Positions 49,715-57,289 of a stretch of DNA of 64,000 nucleotides are shown piece after piece. The translations under genes and the position numbers were made by a program. Each line of letters begins with the position of its first letter. Positions within the stretch are counted from its first letter, which is position 1. Source of the DNA: Janibacter limosus (lineage in GTDB: Bacteria > Actinomycetota > Actinomycetes > Actinomycetales > Dermatophilaceae); the NCBI RefSeq assembly GCF_004295485.1, contig NZ_CP036164.1, positions 3,410,001 to 3,474,000 of the forward strand, read 5' to 3'. The notes beneath the pieces are model-generated. The model saw nothing but the letters and a program-made list of their open reading frames with translations. It ran no database searches and was not told where the DNA came from.

Positions 49715-49785
49715 GGGTCCATCATCGGTGACGACCGACGAGGGCAAGCCAGGCGCGGTTGCTTGCAGAGCGCTAGCACGAGGCG

Positions 49786-50013
49786 ATGGCGACGCTCCAC
49801 ATCCGTGACATCCCCGGCGATGTGGCCGCGACCCTCAGCGCGCGAGCGGCCACGGAGGGCCGGTCCTTGTCAGCCTACGTCGGTGCCGAGCTGAGCAAGC
49901 TGGCCCAGCGGCCCACGAATGCCGAGCTGGTGAGCAGGCTGCGGGCGGCAGATCGGCGTGGAGCCCCGACGCGAGAGGACATCCTGGCTGCCCTGCACGA
50001 GGGCCGCCGATGA
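49786..50013 (+). CDS. FitA/VapB-like ribbon-helix-helix antitoxin
   Basis: 75 residues. N-terminal ribbon-helix-helix (ATLHIRDIPGDVAATLSARAATEGRSLSAYVGAELSKLA) and a basic tail. It is paired with a PIN toxin by a 4-bp overlap (ATGA at 50010), but the toxin is truncated, so the antitoxin is probably an orphan repressor. Confidence 0.88.
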   Translation: MATLHIRDIPGDVAATLSARAATEGRSLSAYVGAELSKLAQRPTNAELVSRLRAADRRGAPTREDILAALHEGRR

Positions 50014-50156
50014 TTGTCATCGACGCGTCGGCAGTGATCGAGGCCCTCGTCGGGAGCGCTCCCGACGACCGGCTGCTCGATGCCCTGACCGAGTACCTCG
50101 AGGCTCCTCACGTACCTCGACCTGCACATCCATCGTCGCGAGGCCGGCCCGCCGTG
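50010..50156 (+). pseudogene. Truncated PIN-domain (VapC) toxin
   Basis: Starts as a normal toxin (IVIDASAVIEALVGSAPDDRLLDAL, first catalytic Asp present). After about 30 residues it loses family resemblance, and the frame runs on into sequence antisense to the DUF305 gene. The second, third and fourth acidic residues are missing. A different frame (T-Y-L-D-L-H-I-H-R-R) just after the break could be a toxin remnant, pointing to an internal deletion. Non-functional as a nuclease. Confidence 0.75.
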
Positions 50157-50786
50157 TCACTCGGGAAGGGGCTTGGCGCCGCGCTCCTTGAGCATCTGGG
50201 TCATCGTCTCGACCTCGGTGGTCTGGCTGTTGATGATCGACTGGGCGAGGGTCTCGACGGCGTCATTCTGAGAGTTGTCACGCGCGGCCTCGGCCATCGG
50301 CACACCCGCCTTGTGGTGGCGGATCATCATCTGGAGGTAGTAGATGTCGGCCGCCTTGCCGCGCATCCCCTTCAGCTTGGTCATCTCGGCCTGGGTCGCC
50401 ATGCCGGGCATCAGGCCGTCATCGCCGAGGGTCATCGTTGCGCCGTGCTCGTGGCCCAGGCCACGCATCCAGTCCATCTGCTTGCCGGGTCCGGTGGGCG
50501 AGAGCCCCCAGACCTGCAGCCAACCGGCCATCTGCCCCGACTGCGACTCCTGGGTGCGCGCGATGTCGTAGGCGAGGGAGCGCACCAACGAGTCGTCGGT
50601 GCGGTCGTAGATGATCCAGGACATCTCGACGGCCTGGTCGTGGTGCGTCTGCATGTCGCGGGCGAAGCCGGCGGCGACGCTGTCGTCACCAGGGAGGTCG
50701 TCCCCGCCGACGCGGCTGAGCGCCAGGCCGGCGACGAGACCGATCGCGAGCGCGACGACCGCGGCGAGGACGACCCGGGGGGTCAC
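50157..50786 (-). CDS. DUF305 protein (exported, Met/His-rich)
   Basis: 209 residues. An N-terminal uncleaved or cleaved signal segment (VVLAAVVALAIGLVAGLAL) is followed by two DUF305 helices: FARDMQTHHDQAVEMSWI near residue 42 and YYLQMMIRHHKAGVPMAEAA near residue 150, each with the Met/His ligands of this ferritin-like, copper-associated family. Periplasm-side. GTG 50786 overlaps the stop of the DUF3105 gene (GTGA), a pairing that is common in actinomycetes. Confidence 0.9.
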   Translation of the reverse strand: MTPRVVLAAVVALAIGLVAGLALSRVGGDDLPGDDSVAAGFARDMQTHHDQAVEMSWIIYDRTDDSLVRSLAYDIARTQESQSGQMAGWLQVWGLSPTGPGKQMDWMRGLGHEHGATMTLGDDGLMPGMATQAEMTKLKGMRGKAADIYYLQMMIRHHKAGVPMAEAARDNSQNDAVETLAQSIINSQTTEVETMTQMLKERGAKPLPE

Positions 50787-51418
50787 TTGACCAGGCTCGT
50801 CTCGGGGGTCACACCACCGGTGCAGGCCGCCCCGGGCTCGGGGGTCTGCTTGCCCTGCCGGTACTCCTTGATGAAGCCCTTGATCCGCGGGTCGTCAGCC
50901 GAGTCGACGCTCAGCTGGTTGCTCCAGGCCGACAGGACGATCTTGCCGGGCATCTTGCCCTCGTAGGGCGAGAGGATCGTGTAGGTGTCGGGCAGCGCGT
51001 CGTCCAGCTTCTTGACGTCGGCCTCAGGCAGGTCGGGGTCGTAGCCGATCCACACGGCGCCGTGCTCGAGGGAGTGGACGGCGTGCTCGTCGGGCACCGG
51101 CGTGTCGTAGGTGCCGCAGTTGAGCCACACGCCGTTGTGCTCGCCGCCCACGGGCGGCGACTCCTTGTAGTCGATCTTGCCCTCGACGTGGTTGCCGCCC
51201 GTGTAGTCGAAGGTCTTGACCCCCGACAGGTCTCCCGCGGCCCGGCGGTCGTCGCGCTCGCTGACGATGGCATAGCCCACGGTGCCAGCGATGAGTGCGA
51301 TCACCACGGCTGCGGCACCTGCCAGGAGGAGGGAGCGGCGACGCTCGGCGGACTGGGCCTTCTTGCGTGCCTCGGCGAGCTTGACCTCGCGGGCGGACAT
51401 CGACTTCTTGCTGCTCAT
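50783..51418 (-). CDS. DUF3105 membrane-anchored protein
   Basis: 211 residues. Lys/Arg-rich cytosolic head, one transmembrane segment (SLLLAGAAAVVIALIAGTVGYAIV, about residues 29-52), then the extracytoplasmic DUF3105 domain: ESPPVGGEHNGVWLNCGTYDTPVPDEHAVHSLEHGAVWIGYDP with conserved His residues suggesting metal binding. Function unknown. Coupled to the DUF305 gene, so the two probably act together on the outer face of the membrane. Confidence 0.92.
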   Translation of the reverse strand: MSSKKSMSAREVKLAEARKKAQSAERRRSLLLAGAAAVVIALIAGTVGYAIVSERDDRRAAGDLSGVKTFDYTGGNHVEGKIDYKESPPVGGEHNGVWLNCGTYDTPVPDEHAVHSLEHGAVWIGYDPDLPEADVKKLDDALPDTYTILSPYEGKMPGKIVLSAWSNQLSVDSADDPRIKGFIKEYRQGKQTPEPGAACTGGVTPETSLVK

Positions 51419-51510
51419 GGGTCCCTCGGGGTAGGCGGGGGCGGAATTGCCGGGATTATTGCACCGTCAACTGAAGGTCTACTGAGGGTGCTCGCCACTA
51501 GTCTGACTGC

Positions 51511-52446
51511 ATGCGTTCAGAGACGACGACCATCACCTCCCCGCAGGACGGGTTGCCACTCTTCGTGCGCACCTGGCAGCCCGACGGCGAGGCCAAGGGC
51601 GTCGTCCAGATGGCCCACGGGATGGCCGAGCACTCCGGGCGCTACGAGCGCTTCGCGCAGGCGCTCACCGACGCCGGCTACGCAGCGTGGATGCACGACC
51701 ATCGCGGCCACGGCGAGACCTCGACCGAGCAGGAGGACCGCGGCTACTACGCCGACGACCACGGCTGGGACACGGTCGTCGAGGACATGCACACCGTGAC
51801 CCGGGCGATCGCCGAGGCCCACCCGGGACTGCCGCTCTTCTTCTTCGGCCACTCCATGGGTTCCCTGCTCGGCCGCGACTACATCACCCGCTACGGGCAG
51901 GACCTCGTCGGTGCCGTCCTGAGCGGCACGGCAGCCAACCCCGGCCTGCTGGGCAAGGTCGGCCAGGGACTGGCGAGCGTCGAGGCGCGCCTCCGCGGTC
52001 GCCGCCACACGTCCAAGCTCATGGATGCCATGACCTTCGGCGCGTACAACAAGCCCTTCAAGGCCGAGGGGGAGTTCGGCTGGCTCTCTCGTGACCGGGC
52101 CGAGGTGCGCAAGTACATCGACGACCCTCGCTGCGGTGAGGTCTTCACCTCCGGCTTCTTCGCCGACCTGCTCGGTGGCGTCAACCGGTTGCAGGGGCTG
52201 GCAGCCCGCGTCCCCCACGACCTGCCGCTCTTGGTGATCTCGGGCGAGCAGGACCCGGTCGGCGGCAAGGACGGCGCCGGCGTGCGGGCCGCGGCCGAGG
52301 CCTTCCGGGCCGGTGGCGTCGAGGACGTCACCCTCGAGCTCTTCCCGGGCGCTCGCCACGAGCTGCTCAACGAGACCAACCGCGACGAGGTCACCGACCT
52401 CGTCATCGGCTGGCTGGACGACCACCTGCCGACGAAGGGGGAGTGA
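51511..52446 (+). CDS. Monoacylglycerol lipase-like alpha/beta hydrolase
   Basis: 311-residue Hydrolase_4 (lysophospholipase) family protein. VVQMAHGMAEHSGRYERFAQAL near residue 35, DHRGHGETS, nucleophile elbow FFGHSMGSLLGRDYI near residue 117, Asp in VISGEQDPVGG, His in FPGARHELLNE near residue 285. Cytoplasmic; releases fatty acid from monoacylglycerol or lysolipid. Divergent from DUF3105. The next small gene follows within 10 bp. Confidence 0.92.
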   Translation: MRSETTTITSPQDGLPLFVRTWQPDGEAKGVVQMAHGMAEHSGRYERFAQALTDAGYAAWMHDHRGHGETSTEQEDRGYYADDHGWDTVVEDMHTVTRAIAEAHPGLPLFFFGHSMGSLLGRDYITRYGQDLVGAVLSGTAANPGLLGKVGQGLASVEARLRGRRHTSKLMDAMTFGAYNKPFKAEGEFGWLSRDRAEVRKYIDDPRCGEVFTSGFFADLLGGVNRLQGLAARVPHDLPLLVISGEQDPVGGKDGAGVRAAAEAFRAGGVEDVTLELFPGARHELLNETNRDEVTDLVIGWLDDHLPTKGE

Positions 52447-52451
52447 CTCCC

Positions 52452-52784
52452 GTGACCGATGACAAGCGAGACGCCCGCAAGGCGATCGAGGACCTCGAGC
52501 TCGACAAGCACCTCGCGGCCGCCGGGGCGGCCGCGGCGAAGTTCGCCCAGCAGGCGGTGGGCGCCGCCGGCAGCTTCGCCGCCGAGCACCGCGACCAGGC
52601 GCACGGTCTCCTCGACAAGGCCGAGGGCGAGGTCGACCGGGTCACCGGGGGCAAGGCCACCGGACTCCTCGGCAAGGTCCGCTCGGGCCTGGCTGCGGGG
52701 GTCGACGTCGTCGCCGACCAGGCACCCGACGACGGTGCCGCCGACGACGACCCGCCGGCAGGACCCCCTTCGTCCGGGGTGTGA
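52452..52784 (+). CDS. Small Ala/Asp-rich protein (antitoxin-MT0933-like)
   Basis: 110 residues, hydrophilic, helical, with no membrane segment. The stretch GLLDKAEGEVDRVTGGKATGLLGKVRSGLAAG resembles the short K-A-x-D repeats of the mycobacterial MT0933-type putative antitoxins; the match is weak. GTG 52452 has GGGGGAG 8 bp upstream; GTG 52443 overlapping the hydrolase stop is the alternative. The tail is acidic and Pro-rich. Confidence 0.65.
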   Translation: MTDDKRDARKAIEDLELDKHLAAAGAAAAKFAQQAVGAAGSFAAEHRDQAHGLLDKAEGEVDRVTGGKATGLLGKVRSGLAAGVDVVADQAPDDGAADDDPPAGPPSSGV

Positions 52785-53449
52785 TGCGTCGCCGCCTCGG
52801 TGGGCTGCTGCTCCTGCTCGCGATCGCCTACCTGATCGGTGAGGCGTGGGCCGTCGGTGGCTGGCAGGGACGGCCCTACAGCTGGACGCAGGACGCGATC
52901 AGCGCGCTCGGCGTGCCCGAGGTCCTCCACTCCGGCGAGGGGGAGATCGCCTCGACCCGCCACGTGGCGATGAACGCGACCTTCATCGCCTCTGGGGCGC
53001 GGGTGCTGCTCGCGACGCTGGTGCTCGCTCCCTTCGTCCCGCGGGTCCGGTGGCTGGTGCTGCCGCTCGCCGTCGTGCACGGGGTGGGGACGATCATCGT
53101 CGGGTTCTACCCGACCGGCCTGACCGCGGAGCGGGCCAACATGCACGGGCTCGGGGCCGTCATGGCGATCGTCGGCGGCGCGGTGCTGCTGGCGGCGATC
53201 ACGGCCGCAGTGGCCGGGCGACACCCTCTGCTCGCCGTGTGGACCGCGGTGTGCGCGCTGGTCTCCCTCCTTGGCTGCGTGCTGGCGCTGACGGGTGTCG
53301 GCGGGTTCGGGCTCGTGGAGCGGCTCGCGGTCGACGCGGTCATCGTCTGGCAGATCGCCACCGGCGCCGCCCTCCTGCTGGTGCCTGCTCCGGCACCTCG
53401 CCCAGCCACCGAGTCCCGCATCAGCACTCCCAAACCCGCATCTCCTTAA
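52784..53449 (+). CDS. DUF998-family membrane protein
   Basis: 221 residues with about six transmembrane segments; PYSWTQDAISALGVPEVLHSGEGEIASTRHVAMNATFIASG after TM1 is the family signature. Function unknown. The ATG shares a base with the stop of the upstream gene (TGATG); GTG 52781 is possible. Its TAA stop lies inside the first unit of the tandem repeat at 53438-53522. Confidence 0.85.
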   Translation: MRRRLGGLLLLLAIAYLIGEAWAVGGWQGRPYSWTQDAISALGVPEVLHSGEGEIASTRHVAMNATFIASGARVLLATLVLAPFVPRVRWLVLPLAVVHGVGTIIVGFYPTGLTAERANMHGLGAVMAIVGGAVLLAAITAAVAGRHPLLAVWTAVCALVSLLGCVLALTGVGGFGLVERLAVDAVIVWQIATGAALLLVPAPAPRPATESRISTPKPASP

Positions 53450-53522
53450 GGTCGTGCGCCCTGGCCCCGCATCTCCTTAAGGTCGTGCGGCACCAACCCC
53501 ACATCTCCTTAAGGTCGTGCGG
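53438..53522. repeat. Triple direct repeat CATCTCCTTAAGGTCGTGC, cluster 1
   Basis: Units begin at 53439, 53470 and 53502 (31-32 bp spacing), each with the palindromic centre CCTTAAGG. The cluster spans the 3' ends of two converging genes, and the TAA stops of both genes are inside repeat units. A second cluster is at 55795-55876. Confidence 0.9.
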
Positions 53523-54447
53523 CGTCGGGCGGAGTGCCGCCGGCGCCCAGGCCCTGCTCCTCGGCGGCGGTGCGCACCGCCTCGACGAAGAGGTCGATGG
53601 AGGGGCGCGGCGTCGAGGTGGCCCGATGGGCGACCGACAGGGTGCGCAGGATCGGCTCCTCGAGGGGGACCACGTCGACACCGGGCGGCAGCAGGGTCAG
53701 GCCCAGGTCGGTGACGAGGCTGACGCCGAGACCGCCGGCGATCATCGCCAGGGCGGTGAACTGCTCCTCGACGGTGTGGGCGATCCGCGGCTCGAACCCC
53801 CGGGCGTGGCACTCGGCGCGCACCGCCCGACCGAAGTGGGACCGCGGCCCCGCGAGGATCCAGGGGAACTCGGCCAGCGCATTCAACGACACCGTGTCGT
53901 CGGGGATCGCGCCCTCCGGGACTGCAGCGTGCAAGCGCTCGACGGCGACGACCGACCGGTGCAGCGACGGCTCCCAGTCGGTGGTGCGACCCGAGTAGTC
54001 GATGACGAAGGACGCGTCGACCCGCCCGTCGCGCACCGCGCTCGCGGTCTCCTCCGGGAGCAGCTCCGTCGTGCTCACCGCGATGCCGGGATGGTCGAGT
54101 GCCAGCACCGACAGGGCCCGGGGGATCAGGCCCGACGCGACGGAAGCCCACACCCCCACGCTCAGCCGCGCGGTGATGCCTGACTGCGCCTGCTCGATGG
54201 CGGTCGTCGCGCGCTCGACCGACGCGAGGATCTCCTCGGCGTGCTCGGACAGCAGCAGCCCCAGCGCGGTGAGCTGCACCCGCCGGCCCGTCTTCTCGAT
54301 GAGCTGCACGCCCACCTCGCGCTCGAGCTGGGCGAGCTGTTGGGAGACGCCGGAGGGGCTGTAGTGCAGGGCCTGCGCCGCAGCGGTGACCGTGCCACGG
54401 CGGTGCAGCTCGCGCAGCATCTGCAGTCGTCGCAGGGACAGCTCCAT
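53509..54447 (-). CDS. LysR-family transcriptional regulator
   Basis: 312 residues. N-terminal winged helix (LSLRRLQMLRELHRRGTVTAAAQALHYSPSGVSQQLAQLEREVGVQLIEKTGRRV) and a periplasmic-binding-like effector domain (LSVGVWASVASGLIPRALSVL). Divergent from a Leu/Val-type dehydrogenase with a symmetric site between them, so it probably controls that gene in response to an amino or keto acid. Confidence 0.93.
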   Translation of the reverse strand: MELSLRRLQMLRELHRRGTVTAAAQALHYSPSGVSQQLAQLEREVGVQLIEKTGRRVQLTALGLLLSEHAEEILASVERATTAIEQAQSGITARLSVGVWASVASGLIPRALSVLALDHPGIAVSTTELLPEETASAVRDGRVDASFVIDYSGRTTDWEPSLHRSVVAVERLHAAVPEGAIPDDTVSLNALAEFPWILAGPRSHFGRAVRAECHARGFEPRIAHTVEEQFTALAMIAGGLGVSLVTDLGLTLLPPGVDVVPLEEPILRTLSVAHRATSTPRPSIDLFVEAVRTAAEEQGLGAGGTPPDAARP

Positions 54448-54469
54448 GTGGTCACCCTAGGCCCGAGTC

Positions 54470-54492
54470 ATCGTGCAGTGGAGGTGCACGAT
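54470..54492. promoter_or_regulatory. Probable LysR operator
   Basis: ATCGTGCA-N7-TGCACGAT, perfect 8-bp arms, in the 131-bp divergent region between the LysR gene and the amino-acid dehydrogenase gene. It fits the T-N11-A type site expected for LysR regulators. Confidence 0.65.
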
Positions 54493-54578
54493 CGAGCCCA
54501 CCTTCTGTAACTGGACGTGAGCGGTGTCACAGCCGGACGCTGGGGTCATCGGTCCCCACGAATAGAGGTGGTTCATCC

Positions 54579-55781
54579 ATGACCCTCACGCACCCCACCA
54601 ACGCTGCTCATGACTTCGTCGACCGCGCCCCCGCGCACGAGGAGCACTGGGTGGACCCCGTGACCGGGGCCCACGGGTACCTGGTCGTGCACACCCTCGT
54701 GTGCGGCATCGCGACGGGTGGCACCCGCATGCGGGCCGGGTGCACCCGTGACGAGGTCGCCGACCTGGCACGCGGCATGGCGACCAAGACCGCGGCCTTC
54801 GGCCTGCCCGTCGGCGGGGCCAAGGGCGGGGTCGACTTCGACCCCAAGGACCCGCGGGCCTTTGGTGTGCTCACCCGCTTCTTCGAGCAGATGCGCCCGT
54901 GGCTCGACGGTCACTGGGTGACCGCCGAGGACCTGGGCGTGACCCAGCAGCTCATCGACGAGGCCTTCGAGGAGATCGGCCTCTCGCAGTCCTTCCACGC
55001 GGCGATCACCCGCTCGCCCGACCCGTCCGCGACCCTCGAGCGGGTCCACGCCGGCCTCGGTGTCATGACCGACGGGCTGCCGCTCGGCGACATCATCGGC
55101 GGCTACGGGGTGGCGCAGGCCTGCCTCGGGGTGGCCGAGGGCTTCGGCTGGCCGGTCACCGAGACCGAGGTGACGATCCAGGGCATCGGGACCATGGGCG
55201 GTGGCGCTGCCTGGTACCTCCAGGAAGCCGGCGCCAAGGTCACGGCAGTCGCCGACGCCCGGGGGACGCTCTTCGACCCTGCCGGCCTCGACGTCCACGC
55301 GCTCCTCGAGCTGCGGGACGTCTACGGCGAGGTCGACCGGTCGCAGGTCCCGGCCGGTGTGCAGCAGCTCGACCGCGACGCGATCCTCGGGATCACGGCC
55401 GACATCTTCGTGCCGGCGGCGGTCTCGTACGCGATCCGTGAGGACAACGTCGAAGGGGTGGCAGCCCGCGTCGTCGTCGAGGCCGCCAATGCCGCCTCCA
55501 CGTGGGCCGCGGAGGACGCGCTCGTGGCCAGGGGAGTCGCCGTCGTCCCTGACTTCATCGCCAACACCGGCGCCGCGGCCTGGGCCTGGTGGCTGCTGCA
55601 GGGGCAGGTGGGGACCGACCCGGAGGACTCCTTCCGCAGGTTGTCGACCGAGATGCGCTCCAAGGTCGCGGTGCTCGCCGAGCACTGGCTCACCGAGCGG
55701 ATCCCCATGCGGCAGACCGCCTTCAACCTCGCGTCGACCAACCTGCGGCTGCTCGAGGGCGCGCAGATCGTCATCCCCTGA
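54579..55781 (+). CDS. Glu/Leu/Phe/Val dehydrogenase family protein
   Basis: 400 residues. NAD(P)-dependent oxidative deamination of an amino acid. Substrate domain with GGTRMRAGCTRDEVADLARGMATKTAAFGLPVGGAKGGVDFDP (catalytic Lys in GGAKGG near residue 87), Asp in TAEDLGV, and a Rossmann motif IQGIGTMGGGAAWYL near residue 205. Glu-dehydrogenase-type length and the TGGTRM segment point to the leucine/valine/phenylalanine group rather than glutamate. Its regulator is probably the divergent LysR. Confidence 0.88.
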   Translation: MTLTHPTNAAHDFVDRAPAHEEHWVDPVTGAHGYLVVHTLVCGIATGGTRMRAGCTRDEVADLARGMATKTAAFGLPVGGAKGGVDFDPKDPRAFGVLTRFFEQMRPWLDGHWVTAEDLGVTQQLIDEAFEEIGLSQSFHAAITRSPDPSATLERVHAGLGVMTDGLPLGDIIGGYGVAQACLGVAEGFGWPVTETEVTIQGIGTMGGGAAWYLQEAGAKVTAVADARGTLFDPAGLDVHALLELRDVYGEVDRSQVPAGVQQLDRDAILGITADIFVPAAVSYAIREDNVEGVAARVVVEAANAASTWAAEDALVARGVAVVPDFIANTGAAAWAWWLLQGQVGTDPEDSFRRLSTEMRSKVAVLAEHWLTERIPMRQTAFNLASTNLRLLEGAQIVIP

Positions 55782-55794
55782 CCTGGCCCTTCCG

Positions 55795-55876
55795 CATCTC
55801 CTTGAGGTCGTGTGTCTTGGGTGCGCATCTCCTTAAGGTCGTGCGTCTTGGGTGCGCATCTCCTTAAGGTCGTGCG
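55795..55876. repeat. Triple direct repeat CATCTCCTTAAGGTCGTGC, cluster 2
   Basis: Units begin at 55795, 55826 and 55857, an exact 31-bp period; the first unit has two changes (CTTGAGG, TGT). The linkers of units 1 and 2 are also alike (GTCTTGGGTGCG). It again lies between two converging genes. Confidence 0.9.
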
Positions 55877-55896
55877 AAGGGGGAGGAGGCGGCAGC

Positions 55897-56562
55897 TCAG
55901 GTGCGCTTGGCCACGAGCCGCTCGACGGCATCGTCGAGGTGGGCCTGCAGGGCCGCCTTGGCCTTGGCGGGGGTCGCCTCGAGGATCGTGCGCCGCAGGG
56001 CCTCATGCTCGTCGACCTGCGTCTCGAGGTCCGTGTAGGTCGTGCGCAGCTCGCCCAGGCACATCCGGGTCTCGACGAGGAGGGTGCGCATCGCGCGGAT
56101 GAGTCGCGGGCTGCCGGATGCCTCGACGAGCACCTCGTGGAAGTGCTGGTCCGCGTCGGAGACCGCGGGACCGTCCCCCTTCGCCGCCGCCCGTCGCATC
56201 CGGCGGACCACGTCGTCGAGCTCGTCGGCGGTCGCCTCCCGGTGCCCTTCGTCGAGGACGGCCTCGAGCGCGCCACGCTCGATGACCGAGCGGGTGCGGT
56301 AGACGTCGCGCACGTCCTCCAGGGTCAGCTCGCTGACGAAGACGCCACGGTTGGTGATGGCGTGCAGGATCCCCTCGGAGACCAGCCGTTGCATGGCCTC
56401 GCGCAGCGGCCCCCGCGAGACCTCGAAGTGCGCGGCCAGGTCGGCCTCGCCGAGCTGCTCGCCCGGCTCGAGGCGCCCGGTCATCACGGCGCTGCGCAGC
56501 TCGTCGGCGATGTGCTCGACCGTCGAGCGACGCGGGTGGGGGGTCAGGTCACTGACGGGCAT
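55897..56562 (-). CDS. GntR-family regulator, FadR/FCD subgroup
   Basis: 221 residues. N-terminal winged helix (EHIADELRSAVMTGRLEPGEQLGEADLAAHFEVSRGPLREAMQRLVSEG) and a helical FCD ligand domain with the metal-site residues Asp/His (DADQHFHEVLVEAS, about residue 145; later His). It overlaps the downstream-facing isomerase gene by 14 bp. The likely operator is ATTGTTGACAAT, found at 58064-58075 and 63079-63090. The effector is probably a carboxylate made or used by the neighbouring enzymes. Confidence 0.92.
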   Translation of the reverse strand: MPVSDLTPHPRRSTVEHIADELRSAVMTGRLEPGEQLGEADLAAHFEVSRGPLREAMQRLVSEGILHAITNRGVFVSELTLEDVRDVYRTRSVIERGALEAVLDEGHREATADELDDVVRRMRRAAAKGDGPAVSDADQHFHEVLVEASGSPRLIRAMRTLLVETRMCLGELRTTYTDLETQVDEHEALRRTILEATPAKAKAALQAHLDDAVERLVAKRT

Positions 56563-57289
56563 GGTCCTGCCTTTGCGCGAAGAGGGTGCCGAGCACGGAC
56601 GAGGTGGGCCGCGACCCGGCCAGCCGCAGCGCCTGCCAGATCGTCACCTGGTTGGCCGTGAGCACCGGCTTGCCCAGGCGGGCCTCCAGGTCGGGGATGA
56701 CGCCGAGGGTACGCATGGCGGTGTCCGGGACGAGGAGCGTCTGCGCCTCGGGACGGTCGTGGGTGACGGCGAGGTCGATGACCTCCTCGGGGGTGAGGGC
56801 GCCGACCTCGGCGGCGGTGTCGATGCCCGCACTGGACATCCCGACGACCTCGATGCCCGCGGCGGCCAGGTACTCGACGAAGAGCCGAGCGACGTCCTCG
56901 GGATAGCTCGCCGCCACGGCCACGCGCGTCAGACCGAGGTGGGACAGAGCGTCGACAAAGGCCGCGCTCGTGCTCGACGCGGGCACGCCTGCGGCAGAGG
57001 CGAGCTGGTCGATCTGCTGCCGCGCGCCCTCGGGCCCGTAGACGAAGCTGCCCGACGTGCACGCCCACATGACCGACTGGGGGTCGTGCTCGGCGAGCGC
57101 CGCCGCACCGGCTGCCAGCCGGTCGGGACGGCCGAGGTCGAGCAGCTCGGGCACCGCATGCAGGTCAGTGCCGTACACGTGCGTCACCGGCAGGTGCACG
57201 CCGAGCAGGTCTGCGGCCCAGGGGTACTCGTCCTCGGCGGCGTGGTCCGGGTAGATGATCCCGGCGGTGACTCCCTTCGCCCCGCTCAT
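56549..57289 (-). CDS. Maleate cis-trans isomerase/Asp-Glu racemase superfamily protein A
   Basis: 246 residues. Two catalytic Cys or equivalents are expected in this superfamily; here MWACTSGSFVYGPEG (about residue 75) has the first Cys. The second site near residue 190 reads LLVPDTAMRTL, where Asp/Thr replaces the usual C-T-N. So only one catalytic Cys is obvious and the reaction may be decarboxylation-like or altered. ATG 57289 overlaps the stop of the paralogous gene B (TGATG). Confidence 0.8.
   Translation of the reverse strand: MSGAKGVTAGIIYPDHAAEDEYPWAADLLGVHLPVTHVYGTDLHAVPELLDLGRPDRLAAGAAALAEHDPQSVMWACTSGSFVYGPEGARQQIDQLASAAGVPASSTSAAFVDALSHLGLTRVAVAASYPEDVARLFVEYLAAAGIEVVGMSSAGIDTAAEVGALTPEEVIDLAVTHDRPEAQTLLVPDTAMRTLGVIPDLEARLGKPVLTANQVTIWQALRLAGSRPTSSVLGTLFAQRQDHARQ

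Noticed and set aside
53438..55876. Repeat clusters considered as CRISPR arrays
   Set aside because: Units are 19-21 bp with 11-13 bp spacers, only three per cluster, with similar linkers and no cas genes.
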